Assembly: GCA_910588465.1 (NCBI GenBank)
Contig: CAJUOP010000011.1
Location: 5,169 to 69,168 of the forward strand
Reading direction: 5' to 3'
DNA length: 64,000 nucleotides
DNA from: an uncultured Christensenellaceae bacterium
Lineage (GTDB): Bacteria; Bacillota; Clostridia; Christensenellales; Borkfalkiaceae
Both the position numbers and the translations under genes were made by a program. This document shows positions 17,659 through 26,189 of this stretch, in pieces. The first letter of the stretch is position 1, and each line of letters begins with the position of its first letter. The notes beneath the pieces are model-generated. The model made no database searches, was not told where the DNA came from, and worked only from the letters and a program-made list of their open reading frames with translations.

Positions 17659-18146
17659 TCCACCCAAACCTCTACAAGATTCCCGTCAGCGCCCTTCACC
17701 TCCACCAGTTTCCCCATCACGCCCGAGCGCACGAGCAAAACGATCTGTCTAAGGTCAAGCTCCTTTAAAAACTCCATTTTTCCGTTTCCCGCGCTCTCCA
17801 GAAACTTTTCGTTTTTTAACAGCAGCTCCGCCACCGTAAAGGGAAAGTTCACTTTTACTTCGCTTCCGCCCTCGCTCAGAACGCGAACGCGCAGCAACAG
17901 CTTGCTCACGTCGACGGCGGAGGGATCGACGGCAACCGTCTCCGCACGGTGTACTCCCAGAAGTTCGTCCGTCGTTACGGAAAACAGCTCGGCAAGCCGA
18001 GGCAAAAGGGAAATGTCGGGCGCTGTAAGCCCGTTCTCCCACTTACTTACCGCCTGCGCCGTGACCGAGCACGACTCGGCAAGCTGCTCCTGCGTCATTC
18101 CGCGCGCCTTGCGCAGTGCCGCTATTCTCTCTCCTAAACTTTGCAT
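17655..18146 (-). CDS. XRE-family HTH transcriptional regulator with C-terminal extension
   Basis: The 163-aa protein starts at ATG 18146 after AAAAGGAG. Residues 1-65 are a Cro/CI-type HTH (IAALRKARGMTQEQLAESCSV..AVSKWENG...LLPRLAELFSVTTDELLG). The remaining 95 residues contain a beta-rich segment (VRVLSEGGSEVKVNFPF) and a hydrophobic C-terminus ending GADGNLVEVWVE. This extension resembles SHOCT- or ligand-sensing-type tails; the signal is unknown. It is the first gene of a two-gene operon. Confidence 0.88.
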   Translation of the reverse strand: MQSLGERIAALRKARGMTQEQLAESCSVTAQAVSKWENGLTAPDISLLPRLAELFSVTTDELLGVHRAETVAVDPSAVDVSKLLLRVRVLSEGGSEVKVNFPFTVAELLLKNEKFLESAGNGKMEFLKELDLRQIVLLVRSGVMGKLVEVKGADGNLVEVWVE

Positions 18147-18235
18147 AGAAAACTCCTTTTATCTTTTGAGTAAATCATACCGCTTTTATCCGCGCGTTTC
18201 CAGCGACAAAACGTTGAATTCCTATCCTTTCGGTT

Positions 18236-18268
18236 GAAAAAAGCCCAACCGTAGGTTGAGCTTTTTAT
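18236..18268. terminator. Bidirectional terminator below the zinc-ribbon gene
   Basis: A 10-bp stem (18241-18250 with 18254-18263, one G.U pair) has a 3-nt loop and is flanked by T-rich runs on both strands. It overlaps the last codon of the gene ending at 18265. Confidence 0.8.
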
Positions 18269-18558
18269 TTCAGCGTGAATATCAGAATAATGACGACGAT
18301 CGCCACCGCCGTGCCGATCGCATAAGTGATTTTTTTAACGGCGCGCCGCTTTTCGGGACTCATCGACCGATAGGCGGGCGGGGTAAGCGTTCCGCCGCAA
18401 AAGGGACATTTCGTCATGTGGTCGAGCACGTCCTTGCCGCAATGCTCGCAGGGCAGAATATGGCTCTTTAACCGCGCTTCCCGCTTTTGTCTGCGCCGCT
18501 CCTGCTTCGCCGCCTTTTTTTCCTCTTTGCTCTGTTTTTTATCCGTGCCGTGTTCCAT
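18265..18558 (-). CDS. Small zinc-ribbon membrane protein
   Basis: The 97-aa protein has three parts: a Lys/Arg/Glu-rich N-terminus (residues 5-30), a CxxC...CxxC zinc ribbon (CEHCGKDVLDHMTKCPFCGG, about 37-56) and one C-terminal membrane span (AIGTAVAIVVIILIF). There is no ribosome-binding site. A TATAAT box ends 6 nt before the ATG, so the mRNA should be leaderless. Function unknown; such zinc-ribbon tail-anchored proteins are common in Bacillota. Confidence 0.82.
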   Translation of the reverse strand: MEHGTDKKQSKEEKKAAKQERRRQKREARLKSHILPCEHCGKDVLDHMTKCPFCGGTLTPPAYRSMSPEKRRAVKKITYAIGTAVAIVVIILIFTLK

Positions 18559-18564
18559 GCCGAC

Positions 18565-18593
18565 ATTATAGCACAGCGCGGTGAAAATAGCAA
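18565..18593 (-). promoter_or_regulatory. Promoter predicted to give a leaderless mRNA
   Basis: TTGCTA (18588-18593), 17 bp and TATAAT (18565-18570) on the minus strand. Transcription should begin at or next to the A of ATG 18558. Confidence 0.65.
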
Positions 18594-18614
18594 GGGAATT
18601 TCCGCACGGAGCGG

Positions 18615-18851
18615 TTACATACTCTCGTGAATGGTACGGGAAATCACGTCGTCCTGCTGTTCTTTGGTCAGCTTGTTAAAGTTGACGGCGTAACCGCTTA
18701 CGCGAATGGTAAGCTGAGGATATTTTTCGGGGTGCTTCTGCGCGTCTAACAGCGTTTCGCGGTTGAACACGTTTACGTTGAGGTGATACCCTCCGTTCGC
18801 CACGTAGCCGTCGAGCATATCCACCAAATTTTCCGCTTGTTGTTTGGACAT
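18615..18851 (-). CDS. grcA: Separate glycyl-radical domain of pyruvate formate-lyase (GrcA-like)
   Basis: The 78-aa product matches the C-terminal glycyl-radical domain of [34 protein letters not shown] with the radical glycine at Gly53, and [13 protein letters not shown]. It has its own AAAGGAGA site and ATG, 22 nt after the stop of the PFL gene, so the split is not a simple point frameshift. The 674-aa upstream product lacks exactly this domain, and the sum (752 aa) equals a complete PFL. The likely role is therefore an obligate second subunit rather than the stress-repair spare part that GrcA/YfiD is in E. coli. Confidence 0.9.
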   Translation of the reverse strand: MSKQQAENLVDMLDGYVANGGYHLNVNVFNRETLLDAQKHPEKYPQLTIRVSGYAVNFNKLTKEQQDDVISRTIHESM

Positions 18852-18873
18852 AACGTTTCTCCTTTCTTTACTA

Positions 18874-20898
18874 TTATTTGCCGAGCGATTGCGGCGTGAT
18901 ACTGAACGTATTGGAAATGCCGTCGCGGGCGTATTCGTAAGGCAGCTTCGCCACCGATTCGAGCGAGGCGAGCGCGCCGTGTGTGTCCCGTCCGTGCATG
19001 GGGTTGGCGCCGGGGGCGAGCGGCTCTCCCGCCCTTCTCCCGTCGGGCGTGTTGCCCGTGTTCTTTCCGTAAACCACGTTGGAGGTAATGGTAAGGATCG
19101 AAGTCGTGGGCACAGAATCGCGGTAGGTCGTATGGCTCTGAATTTTTTGCATAAACGTTTTCACGAGCCAAACGGCGATTTCGTCCGCCCTGTCGTCGTT
19201 GTTGCCGTACTTGGGATAGTCGCCCTCTATTTTAAAATCGACCGCGATGCCGTCCTCGCTCCACACGGGATAGACCTTGGCGTATTTAATGGCGGAAAGA
19301 CTGTCCGCCGCACACGAAAGCCCCGCAATGCCCGTGGCAAAGAATCTGCGCACCTGCGAATCGTGCAGCGCCATTTCGAGCGCCTCGTAGCAGTACTTGT
19401 CGTGCATATAGTGAATCACGTTCAGCACGTTCACATACAAGCCAGCCAGCCACGTCATCATCTGCTCGTACTTTTCCTTTACCTCCTTAAAATCGAGCGG
19501 AGCGTTCCCCGTTGTTACGGGCGAGAACTTGGGCGAAACCTGCATGGGCTTGCCCTGCGCGTCCTTTAACAGCTCGTCTTTGCCGCCGTTGATGGCGTAC
19601 AACAGGCACTTGGCAAGGTTGGCGCGTGCGCCGAACAACTGCATATCCTTGCCCACACGCATACTCGAAACGCAGCAGGCGATCGCGTAATCGTCCCCCA
19701 TTTCGGGGCGCATCAGCTCGTCGCTTTCGTATTGTATCGCCGAGGTCTGAATAGAAATTTCGGCGCAGAACTCTTTGAACGCGCGGGGCAGACGGGGAGA
19801 CCAAAGCACCGTTAAGTTGGGCTCGGGAGCGGGTCCCAAATTCACGAGCGTGTGCAAAATACGGAAGCTGTTTTTGGTAACGAGCGTGCGCCCGTCCAGC
19901 CCCATTCCGCCGATCGTCTCGGTCACCCAGGTAGGGTCGCCGCTGAACAGCTCGTTATATTCCTTAATGCGCATGAATTTGACCACGCGCAGCTTCATTA
20001 CAAAGTGGTCGATCAGCTCCTGCGCGTCCGTTTCGGTAATGGTGCCCTCTTTCAAATCGCGCTCGATATAAATATCGAGGAAGGTGGAGTTTCTGCCGAT
20101 GCTCATCGCCGCGCCGTTCTGGTCCTTTACGGCGGCGAGATATCCGAAATACAGCCATTGCACGGCTTCCTGCGCCGTTTCCGCGGGGCGGGAAATGTCG
20201 CACCCGTATTCCTCCGCCATCTCCTTTAACGCCTTTAACGCCTTGATCTGCTCGGAAAGTTCCTCTCTGTCGCGCACCTTATCGGGGAGCATATCGCCGT
20301 CCTTCAACAGCTTATCCTCTTCCTTTTTGGAAATGAGATAGTCCACGCCGTACAGCGCGACGCGGCGGTAATCGCCGATGATCCTGCCCCGCCCGTACGT
20401 ATCGGGCAAGCCCGTTAAGATATGCGCCTTTCTCGCGCGGCGCATTTCGGGCGTGTATACGTCGTAAACCCCCTCGTTATGCGTCTTGCGGTATTTGGTG
20501 AAAATCTCTTTTACGTGCGGGTCGATCTCATACCCGTACATATTCAACGCCTCTTCCGCCATGCGGATCCCGCCGAAGGGCTGCAACGCGCGCTTGAACG
20601 GCTCGTCCGTCTGCAAGCCCACGATTTTTTCTGTTTCACGGTTAAAATAGCCCGCCTTGTGGCTGTTCACGCGCGAAACGGTCGCGGTGTCCGCGTCGTA
20701 AACCCCGCCGCGCTCGCGCTCCTTGCGCGAAAGCTCGCACACCTGCGCCCAAAGCGTTTTCGTCGCCTCGGTCGCGGGCGCCAAAAACGCGCCGTCTCCC
20801 TCGTAAGGCGTATAATTGCGCTGAATAAAATCGCGCACGTCGATATCGCCGCCGCTCCAAACGCCCGTAACAAATCCGCGCCAAGCTCTTTTTTCCAT
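18874..20898 (-). CDS. pflB: Pyruvate formate-lyase catalytic chain lacking its glycyl-radical domain
   Basis: The enzyme converts pyruvate and CoA to acetyl-CoA and formate in anaerobic fermentation. The product is 674 aa against about 750-760 in the family; it ends at [14 protein letters not shown], just where the radical domain would begin. The active-site Cys pair (Cys408-Cys409 in IACCVSSM) is present. ATG 20898 follows AAGGAG; the frame upstream to 21006 crosses the promoter and is excluded. It is co-transcribed with the downstream radical-domain gene, and the activase pflA lies 8 kb away on the same strand. Confidence 0.94.
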   Translation of the reverse strand: MEKRAWRGFVTGVWSGGDIDVRDFIQRNYTPYEGDGAFLAPATEATKTLWAQVCELSRKERERGGVYDADTATVSRVNSHKAGYFNRETEKIVGLQTDEPFKRALQPFGGIRMAEEALNMYGYEIDPHVKEIFTKYRKTHNEGVYDVYTPEMRRARKAHILTGLPDTYGRGRIIGDYRRVALYGVDYLISKKEEDKLLKDGDMLPDKVRDREELSEQIKALKALKEMAEEYGCDISRPAETAQEAVQWLYFGYLAAVKDQNGAAMSIGRNSTFLDIYIERDLKEGTITETDAQELIDHFVMKLRVVKFMRIKEYNELFSGDPTWVTETIGGMGLDGRTLVTKNSFRILHTLVNLGPAPEPNLTVLWSPRLPRAFKEFCAEISIQTSAIQYESDELMRPEMGDDYAIACCVSSMRVGKDMQLFGARANLAKCLLYAINGGKDELLKDAQGKPMQVSPKFSPVTTGNAPLDFKEVKEKYEQMMTWLAGLYVNVLNVIHYMHDKYCYEALEMALHDSQVRRFFATGIAGLSCAADSLSAIKYAKVYPVWSEDGIAVDFKIEGDYPKYGNNDDRADEIAVWLVKTFMQKIQSHTTYRDSVPTTSILTITSNVVYGKNTGNTPDGRRAGEPLAPGANPMHGRDTHGALASLESVAKLPYEYARDGISNTFSITPQSLGK

Positions 20899-20938
20899 TG
20901 CTTTCTCCTTCTGCCGTTCTCCGCAAGGGAGTGCGACT

Positions 20939-20967
20939 ATCATACAATAATTTATGCCCCGTGTCAA
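20939..20967 (-). promoter_or_regulatory. Strong sigma-A promoter of the split pfl operon
   Basis: TTGACA (20962-20967), 17 bp and TATGAT (20939-20944) on the minus strand. The 400-bp gap 20899-21300 also holds an imperfect palindrome (CACACTATATATTGTG, about 21006-21021) upstream of the -35, a possible operator. It reads CACA...TGTG, not the TGTG...CACA of a Rex site. Nothing else is seen there. Confidence 0.8.
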
Positions 20968-21260
20968 GGGTTTTGATACAATATTTAGGTAAAAAAATAT
21001 TTTCACACACTATATATTGTGTTTCTGTAAAATTTTGGCAAATTTTGACGAATTTGTCGCCGCTCTTTCGAAATAAAAAGAGCAATTTCCACCAAGCGGT
21101 AAAAATTGCCCAGACGAACGGCTTTCTGCGCTTACGGTTTCACTGCGGTTATCCGCTTTCATCGTCGGTTGCCGTAAGCGGTATTCAACTGATTACAGTT
21201 TACCACAACCCCGCCCCGTTTGTCAAGCGGAATTCGGCACAATTCTGCCCGAAACGCAAA

Positions 21261-21287
21261 CAAAAAACGGCGTTACCGCCGTTTTTA
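21261..21287 (-). terminator. Terminator of the surface-protein operon
   Basis: A 10-bp stem (AAAAACGGCG with CGCCGTTTTT, 4-nt loop) with a T-run on the minus strand lies just after the stop at 21301. Confidence 0.85.
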
Positions 21288-21300
21288 TGTTGAATTTCGG

Positions 21301-21528
21301 TTATACCAAAGCTTCGAGCTGTTTGGTAAGTTTTTGCAGCTGCTCGCGCTTCACCTCGATTTCGGCGGTAAACGTTCTGAAATACTGAACGTCCGCGTCG
21401 TTGGGAGCGGTGCGGCTGATAAGCGCCTCGATCAAAGCCGCCATAGAGCGGGAGCGCTTAATTTCGAGGAACTGAATTTCCTTTTCGATTACGTTCATCT
21501 CTTTGGCAAGTTTGCCTCTCTGTGACAT
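21301..21528 (-). CDS. Small coiled-coil protein
   Basis: This 75-aa protein is almost entirely predicted helix with heptad patterns at both ends (LAKEMNVIEKEIQFLEIKRS and VKREQLQKLTKQLEALV). AAGGAG precedes ATG 21528. It lies 54 nt after the large surface-protein gene with no terminator between, so the two are probably co-transcribed. It might pair with the coiled-coil cytoplasmic tail of that protein (inference). Family not recognised. Confidence 0.75.
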   Translation of the reverse strand: MSQRGKLAKEMNVIEKEIQFLEIKRSRSMAALIEALISRTAPNDADVQYFRTFTAEIEVKREQLQKLTKQLEALV

Positions 21529-21582
21529 TGCGAATTCTCTCCTTATGTTTTATTTTGATTCTCTTGCGAGAATGAATTCCGT

Positions 21583-24500
21583 TTACTTCTCGGGCGTTTC
21601 GGGCTTCTCTTTCGCGGTTTTCTTCTCGGTCGGCTTCTCCGTCGCAGGCTTTGTCTCTGCGGGCTTAACCTCTGCGGGTTTCTCTTCCGCGGAAGCCTCC
21701 GCCGCAGCGACCTCTTCTTTTTTCGGCATTGCGGGAATCTGACCTTCCATCTCCACGCCGATCGTCGCCTGCGCTTTCATGATGTCCGCCTGCTTCTGAA
21801 TCCGCGCGGCCTTCTTCTGCATTCTCGCCGCCTGTTTCGCCGCGTCCTGCGCGCGCTCCTCCAAATCCTCCACCTGTTCGGATGCGGGGCGGTTTTTCGC
21901 CTCCTCGCTGGCAAGGCGCAGCGCCTCGATCCGCTCGCGGGCTTCCGCCAGTGCAAGCGCCGCCTTCGCCTCTTCCGCCACCTTGTTTGCTTTTACCGCG
22001 GCGATCGTAGCGTCCGCCGAAGCCTTGGCGCGGATGGCAACCACCATCTTGCCGCTGAGCATTTGCAGCACGCCTTTCTTTTGAAGGATGATCAGCACCA
22101 CCGTCACGATAAGAAGCACGCCGAGCACAACCACGAGCGTCACCCACCAGGGCAGACCCGCTTTCGCGAAAATACGGAACGTGGACGTGAACGACAGACC
22201 CGAATAGTTATCCGTTTCCGCCACCGTCGCGGTAAGCACGTAAGTGCCGACGCCCGCCTCCGCAAGCAGATTGATTCCCTTGGACGAATCGTAAACCACG
22301 TTGCCGTCCTCGTCCGTGATCACAAGACTTGCCGCGCCGAAGTGCGACTTGCCCGTCACCCCGTTTTCGTCCGCGTTGTACGAGCCCGTTACCCAAGGGG
22401 AGACGGAGGGAGCCGTTTCCCAATAGTTTACGGCGGTAAACACGCGGAACGCGATTCCGTCGGGGGTAAGCGCGGTGTAATTATAGTTTGCCTCCACTCT
22501 TGCCAGCAGGTAGTAATCTCCCACGGGCAGAGAAGCGAGCTTCTCCGCCACCTGATCGTCCACCACGCCGTCACGCAGGGTGAAATGCTCCAATCCTTCC
22601 ACGGCGTTTTTGCCCGCCGCGTCCGTTGCGATTTTAAACCACATATCGCGCGCGTTGTCCAAAAGGCGGGGCGCCGCGGTAAGCTTGTTCACCTGCTTGT
22701 CGAAGCTGCGGTAAGTCCAGTTCATAATGCTGGGAACCTTTTCCCAACTGTTCTGCGCCTGCAAAATCTCGAACGAATCCTCTAACACCAGCTCGCCCGC
22801 AAGTCCGCCGATGCCCGTTACGGTAAGGCTCGCCTTGCCCGCGTTCACGTTCTCGCTCGTAAGCTCGAAGTCCTTGCCCTGTTCCAGCTTTCTGCCGTGG
22901 AACGTTAAGGTAACTTCGGGCAGATTGTTCGCCGCACCGTTATAAGAAACCGTATCGGACAGGAAGGTCAATTCGATTTCCTCGCTCAACTCCCCTTCCG
23001 TATCGGTCAGCGAGAAAGGCTTTACCGTAAACGTAAAGTCGCGGGTAATAACGGGAACCGCCGCCTCTTCGCCGAGCGTTGCGGGAACGTGCGCGCGCAT
23101 GACGTAATCGCCCGCGCCGAGGCGCTCCACAAAGTACACGAAGTAATTGTTATTGTTGATGGGGCGGTCCAGATTCACCGTGCCGTTCGCCATTGCCTGA
23201 TAGTAAGCAACAGCATTGCCCTCTACCACCGTGGCGAATTTTCCTACTTCCGCGCCCTCTTTTATGAAGGTGTAGACGACCGCTTTTCCCCTGACGGGCT
23301 TCACGAGCTCGACCCCGAGCACCGAACCGTACGTCCAGTCCGAAGCGGCGGGCACGTCCTCGTCGTTCAGCGTTTTAAATTCGTTGGTAAGCGTTACGAT
23401 TTTCCAGGTTTTGCCGAGCGTGAGAGTAACCGCGCCGTTATCCGCCGAAGCGAAATTGCCGTTCAGTGTAAGCGTGACCGAAGTTTCGATTCCCTTGCCG
23501 GGATCCGCGTTTTCCGCAGCCGATGCGGAATCGTTCGCATAAGTTACCGTCGTCGCGGACTGCAAATACACGCTGAGCGGAATATCGCCGATCATAAAGC
23601 TTCCGTTCAGACGAAGCGTCATCGTGCCGTCGCGCCATGCGGCGTAGGTATCTTTTTCGTTCTTGTCGCCGTTTTTGATTACGTTGCCGACCATATACTG
23701 CAAGCCCTCTCCGTCCAGCAGAGACGACCAGGTGCCGTTAAATCCGACCTGCCATAACCCCGCCTGCGCTTCGAGATCCTCGGGGAAATCCACCGTCTGC
23801 GGTTTGATTTCCACCGTCGTATCCAAATCGTAGTCGGTACCGAAAGCCGCGTTGCCTGCGGTTGTGTTTTCCAACGCAACGGTATACGTGCCCGCGTCCG
23901 TCATTGCGGTTGCCGTATTTTCCTTTTTGACGGAAAGATACATTCCGTTCGCCTCGTCCGCAGAAGCGTACACGTATTCAACCGAATCCGTTACGCCCTC
24001 TACCTCGAGTTTGGCGCGCACCGAAGCGCTCTGATCTTTGCCGTTGTAGCTGAATGCGGGCGATTCCGTCCATTCGCCGTCGTTTAAATATTCCCAGACG
24101 ATCGCCTTATATGCCGCAGCCTTGTTAATGGTAAACTCTTTTTCCACTTTGCCCGCATAGTTGCCGATCCCCGTAACGATCGCTTTCGCCGTACCTGCGG
24201 CGACGTTGTTTTCGTAAGAAACGGTATAGTGCGTATCCTGCGTAAGTCCCGTTACCGTAACGGAGGGCGTTTTCGCCTCGCCGTTATACGTTAAATTATC
24301 CGCACCCGCAAGGTTTACCTCGCTCTCCTCGATCACGGTAGGCATTACCCAAACGTCGAACGCAACGTTAATTCCGCCGATCCCGTAGGTAAGCGTATAC
24401 GGCGCAACCTCGCCGTCTACGCGGTTTACTTCGTTAATTCTCGTACCGCCGGGAAGAGGAATTGTGTTGGTATTCAACTCAACCGCCCAGATTTCCTGTC

Positions 24501-25590
24501 CGTAAGGAACGGAAATGCCGTAAGTGTCAACTTCCTCGGAAACCCCGCCGTCCGTCTTTTTCACTTTCCAATCTACCGCAACCGTAGAACGCGCCACGTT
24601 GCCGTCCGAATCCAACGCAATATAGCTGCCAGTGGTATCGGATACAAAATAATTGTTCGGATTTACCGCAATACCGTTTTGGCTGTTATTTGCCTTATAA
24701 CCGGTAGCGATCACTTTTTGGCTCGCCGTGGGGGTTACGCCGATTTCGGAATCCGTCTCGAGCTTTTCGACCGCCAGCGAATATGCACTGCCGAAACAAA
24801 CGTTACTTGTTACTTCCTTGGTCTCCGAATCAGAATCGGGCTTATTAATCGTAATCAAGGTTTTATTGTTCGAAACTTTAACCAACCCCGCAAGCGTTAC
24901 GTTTGCACGGTCGTTGCCGTTGCCCGTCAAATACATACCGCCCGCACGCGCAGACGCCGCGTTATCCTTAATAGTAACGTCCTTTGCATAAACGTTCGTG
25001 TTGGCGTGCAGATACATCCCCGCGCCCACGGTCGCCTTGTTGCCGCTGATGGTAATTCCGTCCAGTTCGATCTCGATCGGACGCGCCGAAGAGGAGGAAT
25101 AAGCATAAATCGCGCCGCCGTTTATCCCGTAAGCGCCCGTCAGCGTTCCCGTCTTTGCCTCCGAACTGTCGCGAATAACTAATTTGGAATTTTCCGCAAC
25201 GCGAATTACCCAGCCCGTCTCGCTTTCCGCATTCAAATTACGGTCCAGGCTGTAACCGTTCAAATCGAGCGTAACGCTGCCCTTCACCAGCAAAGCGCCG
25301 CCGTCGAAGCCGTCTCCCGCGCCGAAGCCCGTCTCGCCGTCCGCCTGCCAGGTAGCGCCGAGCTGAATCGAGACCGCGTCCGTTTCCGCCTGCGCCATAG
25401 CCAAATTCCAAATATCGGCGTTATTCGTCCCGCTCAGCGTATAATCGGACGCACCCGATTCCGCAACCTTTTCCGCGTGCGCGGTTTTCGGGACTGCATA
25501 ATACAGTCCGCAAGCAAAACTGCACCCCAACAACAACGAAAGCGTTGCAAGGGCGCCGCGTTTCCCAAAACCTGATTTTGTTTTCATCAT
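21583..25590 (-). CDS. Large surface protein with beta-helix and MBG-like repeats, one C-terminal membrane span and a cytoplasmic coiled-coil tail
   Basis: The 1335-aa product has a signal peptide (LATLSLLLGCSFACGLYYAV, about 13-32). A right-handed beta-helix-like region (about 60-260) carries short GG-turn repeats, and MBG/YDG-type beta modules follow (YNGEAKTPSVTVTGL, YNGAANNLPEVTLTF, with GIGNYAG and GIGGLAG turns). A single span at about 1155-1180 (WWVTLVVVLGVLLIVTVVL) precedes about 150 cytoplasmic residues: an Ala/Lys/Glu coiled coil, then a Pro/Lys/Glu-rich tail with EKPAEVKPAETKP repeats. GAGG precedes ATG 25590. It is not LPXTG-anchored. The large intracellular part is unusual and suggests a link from envelope to cytoplasm; no enzyme domain is seen. 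Confidence 0.88.
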   Translation of the reverse strand: MMKTKSGFGKRGALATLSLLLGCSFACGLYYAVPKTAHAEKVAESGASDYTLSGTNNADIWNLAMAQAETDAVSIQLGATWQADGETGFGAGDGFDGGALLVKGSVTLDLNGYSLDRNLNAESETGWVIRVAENSKLVIRDSSEAKTGTLTGAYGINGGAIYAYSSSSARPIEIELDGITISGNKATVGAGMYLHANTNVYAKDVTIKDNAASARAGGMYLTGNGNDRANVTLAGLVKVSNNKTLITINKPDSDSETKEVTSNVCFGSAYSLAVEKLETDSEIGVTPTASQKVIATGYKANNSQNGIAVNPNNYFVSDTTGSYIALDSDGNVARSTVAVDWKVKKTDGGVSEEVDTYGISVPYGQEIWAVELNTNTIPLPGGTRINEVNRVDGEVAPYTLTYGIGGINVAFDVWVMPTVIEESEVNLAGADNLTYNGEAKTPSVTVTGLTQDTHYTVSYENNVAAGTAKAIVTGIGNYAGKVEKEFTINKAAAYKAIVWEYLNDGEWTESPAFSYNGKDQSASVRAKLEVEGVTDSVEYVYASADEANGMYLSVKKENTATAMTDAGTYTVALENTTAGNAAFGTDYDLDTTVEIKPQTVDFPEDLEAQAGLWQVGFNGTWSSLLDGEGLQYMVGNVIKNGDKNEKDTYAAWRDGTMTLRLNGSFMIGDIPLSVYLQSATTVTYANDSASAAENADPGKGIETSVTLTLNGNFASADNGAVTLTLGKTWKIVTLTNEFKTLNDEDVPAASDWTYGSVLGVELVKPVRGKAVVYTFIKEGAEVGKFATVVEGNAVAYYQAMANGTVNLDRPINNNNYFVYFVERLGAGDYVMRAHVPATLGEEAAVPVITRDFTFTVKPFSLTDTEGELSEEIELTFLSDTVSYNGAANNLPEVTLTFHGRKLEQGKDFELTSENVNAGKASLTVTGIGGLAGELVLEDSFEILQAQNSWEKVPSIMNWTYRSFDKQVNKLTAAPRLLDNARDMWFKIATDAAGKNAVEGLEHFTLRDGVVDDQVAEKLASLPVGDYYLLARVEANYNYTALTPDGIAFRVFTAVNYWETAPSVSPWVTGSYNADENGVTGKSHFGAASLVITDEDGNVVYDSSKGINLLAEAGVGTYVLTATVAETDNYSGLSFTSTFRIFAKAGLPWWVTLVVVLGVLLIVTVVLIILQKKGVLQMLSGKMVVAIRAKASADATIAAVKANKVAEEAKAALALAEARERIEALRLASEEAKNRPASEQVEDLEERAQDAAKQAARMQKKAARIQKQADIMKAQATIGVEMEGQIPAMPKKEEVAAAEASAEEKPAEVKPAETKPATEKPTEKKTAKEKPETPEK

Positions 25591-25718
25591 ACTTTTTCCT
25601 CGCTATATTCGGTATTTCTGTCATGTGTCTTTCTTTTAAAACGGAACAGAAACCGTCTACCCCTCCGCGCTCCGTAAAAAAGATACAGTATGACAGTTTC
25701 GTTTTATAGTACTTTCAT

Positions 25719-25747
25719 ATTGTACAACGCTTGGCTTTACGTGTCAA
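25719..25747 (-). promoter_or_regulatory. Sigma-A promoter of the surface-protein operon
   Basis: TTGACA (25742-25747), 17 bp and TACAAT (25719-25724) on the minus strand, with a leader of about 120 nt. Confidence 0.8.
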
Positions 25748-25821
25748 TTACTTTTCCCCTCTTTTTTTGTGCAAATTTTTGTAAATGCGGAAAATTCAGC
25801 CCGAATCGGCAGGATTTCCCT

Positions 25822-26187
25822 TTAAACCTGCGGCGACGGGATTTGCGCGATGCACTCCGCGCTCATATTAAAATCCGCCTTGACCTGCGCGTAAAGCGCC
25901 AGCGCCTCTTCGGGAAACTCCGTTTTGCCGCGGAGCGATTCGGTAAGCGCGGATGCGGACTTCCCCATTTGGGAAAGGGATAAATTTCCGCAGATCCCCT
26001 TAATGGTATGCGCGGCGCGGAACGCCTCTTCCGCGTTTTTCTGCGCCACGGCATCGTCGAGCATGGCAAAGCTCGGATCGCCGATCACCCGCGCCAGAAA
26101 TTTAGCCACGCGCTCGTCGGTGCGAAGCCTCGTCATAACGTCGTCGTAATCCGCGCCCATCTTCTCGTAACATTCGCGTACCGTCAT
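25822..26187 (-). CDS. Histidine-containing phosphotransfer (HPt) protein
   Basis: A four-helix HPt domain of 121 aa. The phospho-accepting His60 lies in the signature AAHTIKGICGNLSLS. It would relay phosphate between a hybrid histidine kinase and a response regulator. Only 2 nt separate it from the REC/HD-GYP/GGDEF gene upstream, so that regulator is the likely partner. No kinase is in the window. Confidence 0.9.
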   Translation of the reverse strand: MTVRECYEKMGADYDDVMTRLRTDERVAKFLARVIGDPSFAMLDDAVAQKNAEEAFRAAHTIKGICGNLSLSQMGKSASALTESLRGKTEFPEEALALYAQVKADFNMSAECIAQIPSPQV

Positions 26188-26189
26188 GG

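Noticed and set aside
21000..21025. Palindrome upstream of pfl considered as a Rex site
   Set aside because: The half-sites are CACA...TGTG, the reverse of the TTGTG...CACAA arrangement Rex binds.
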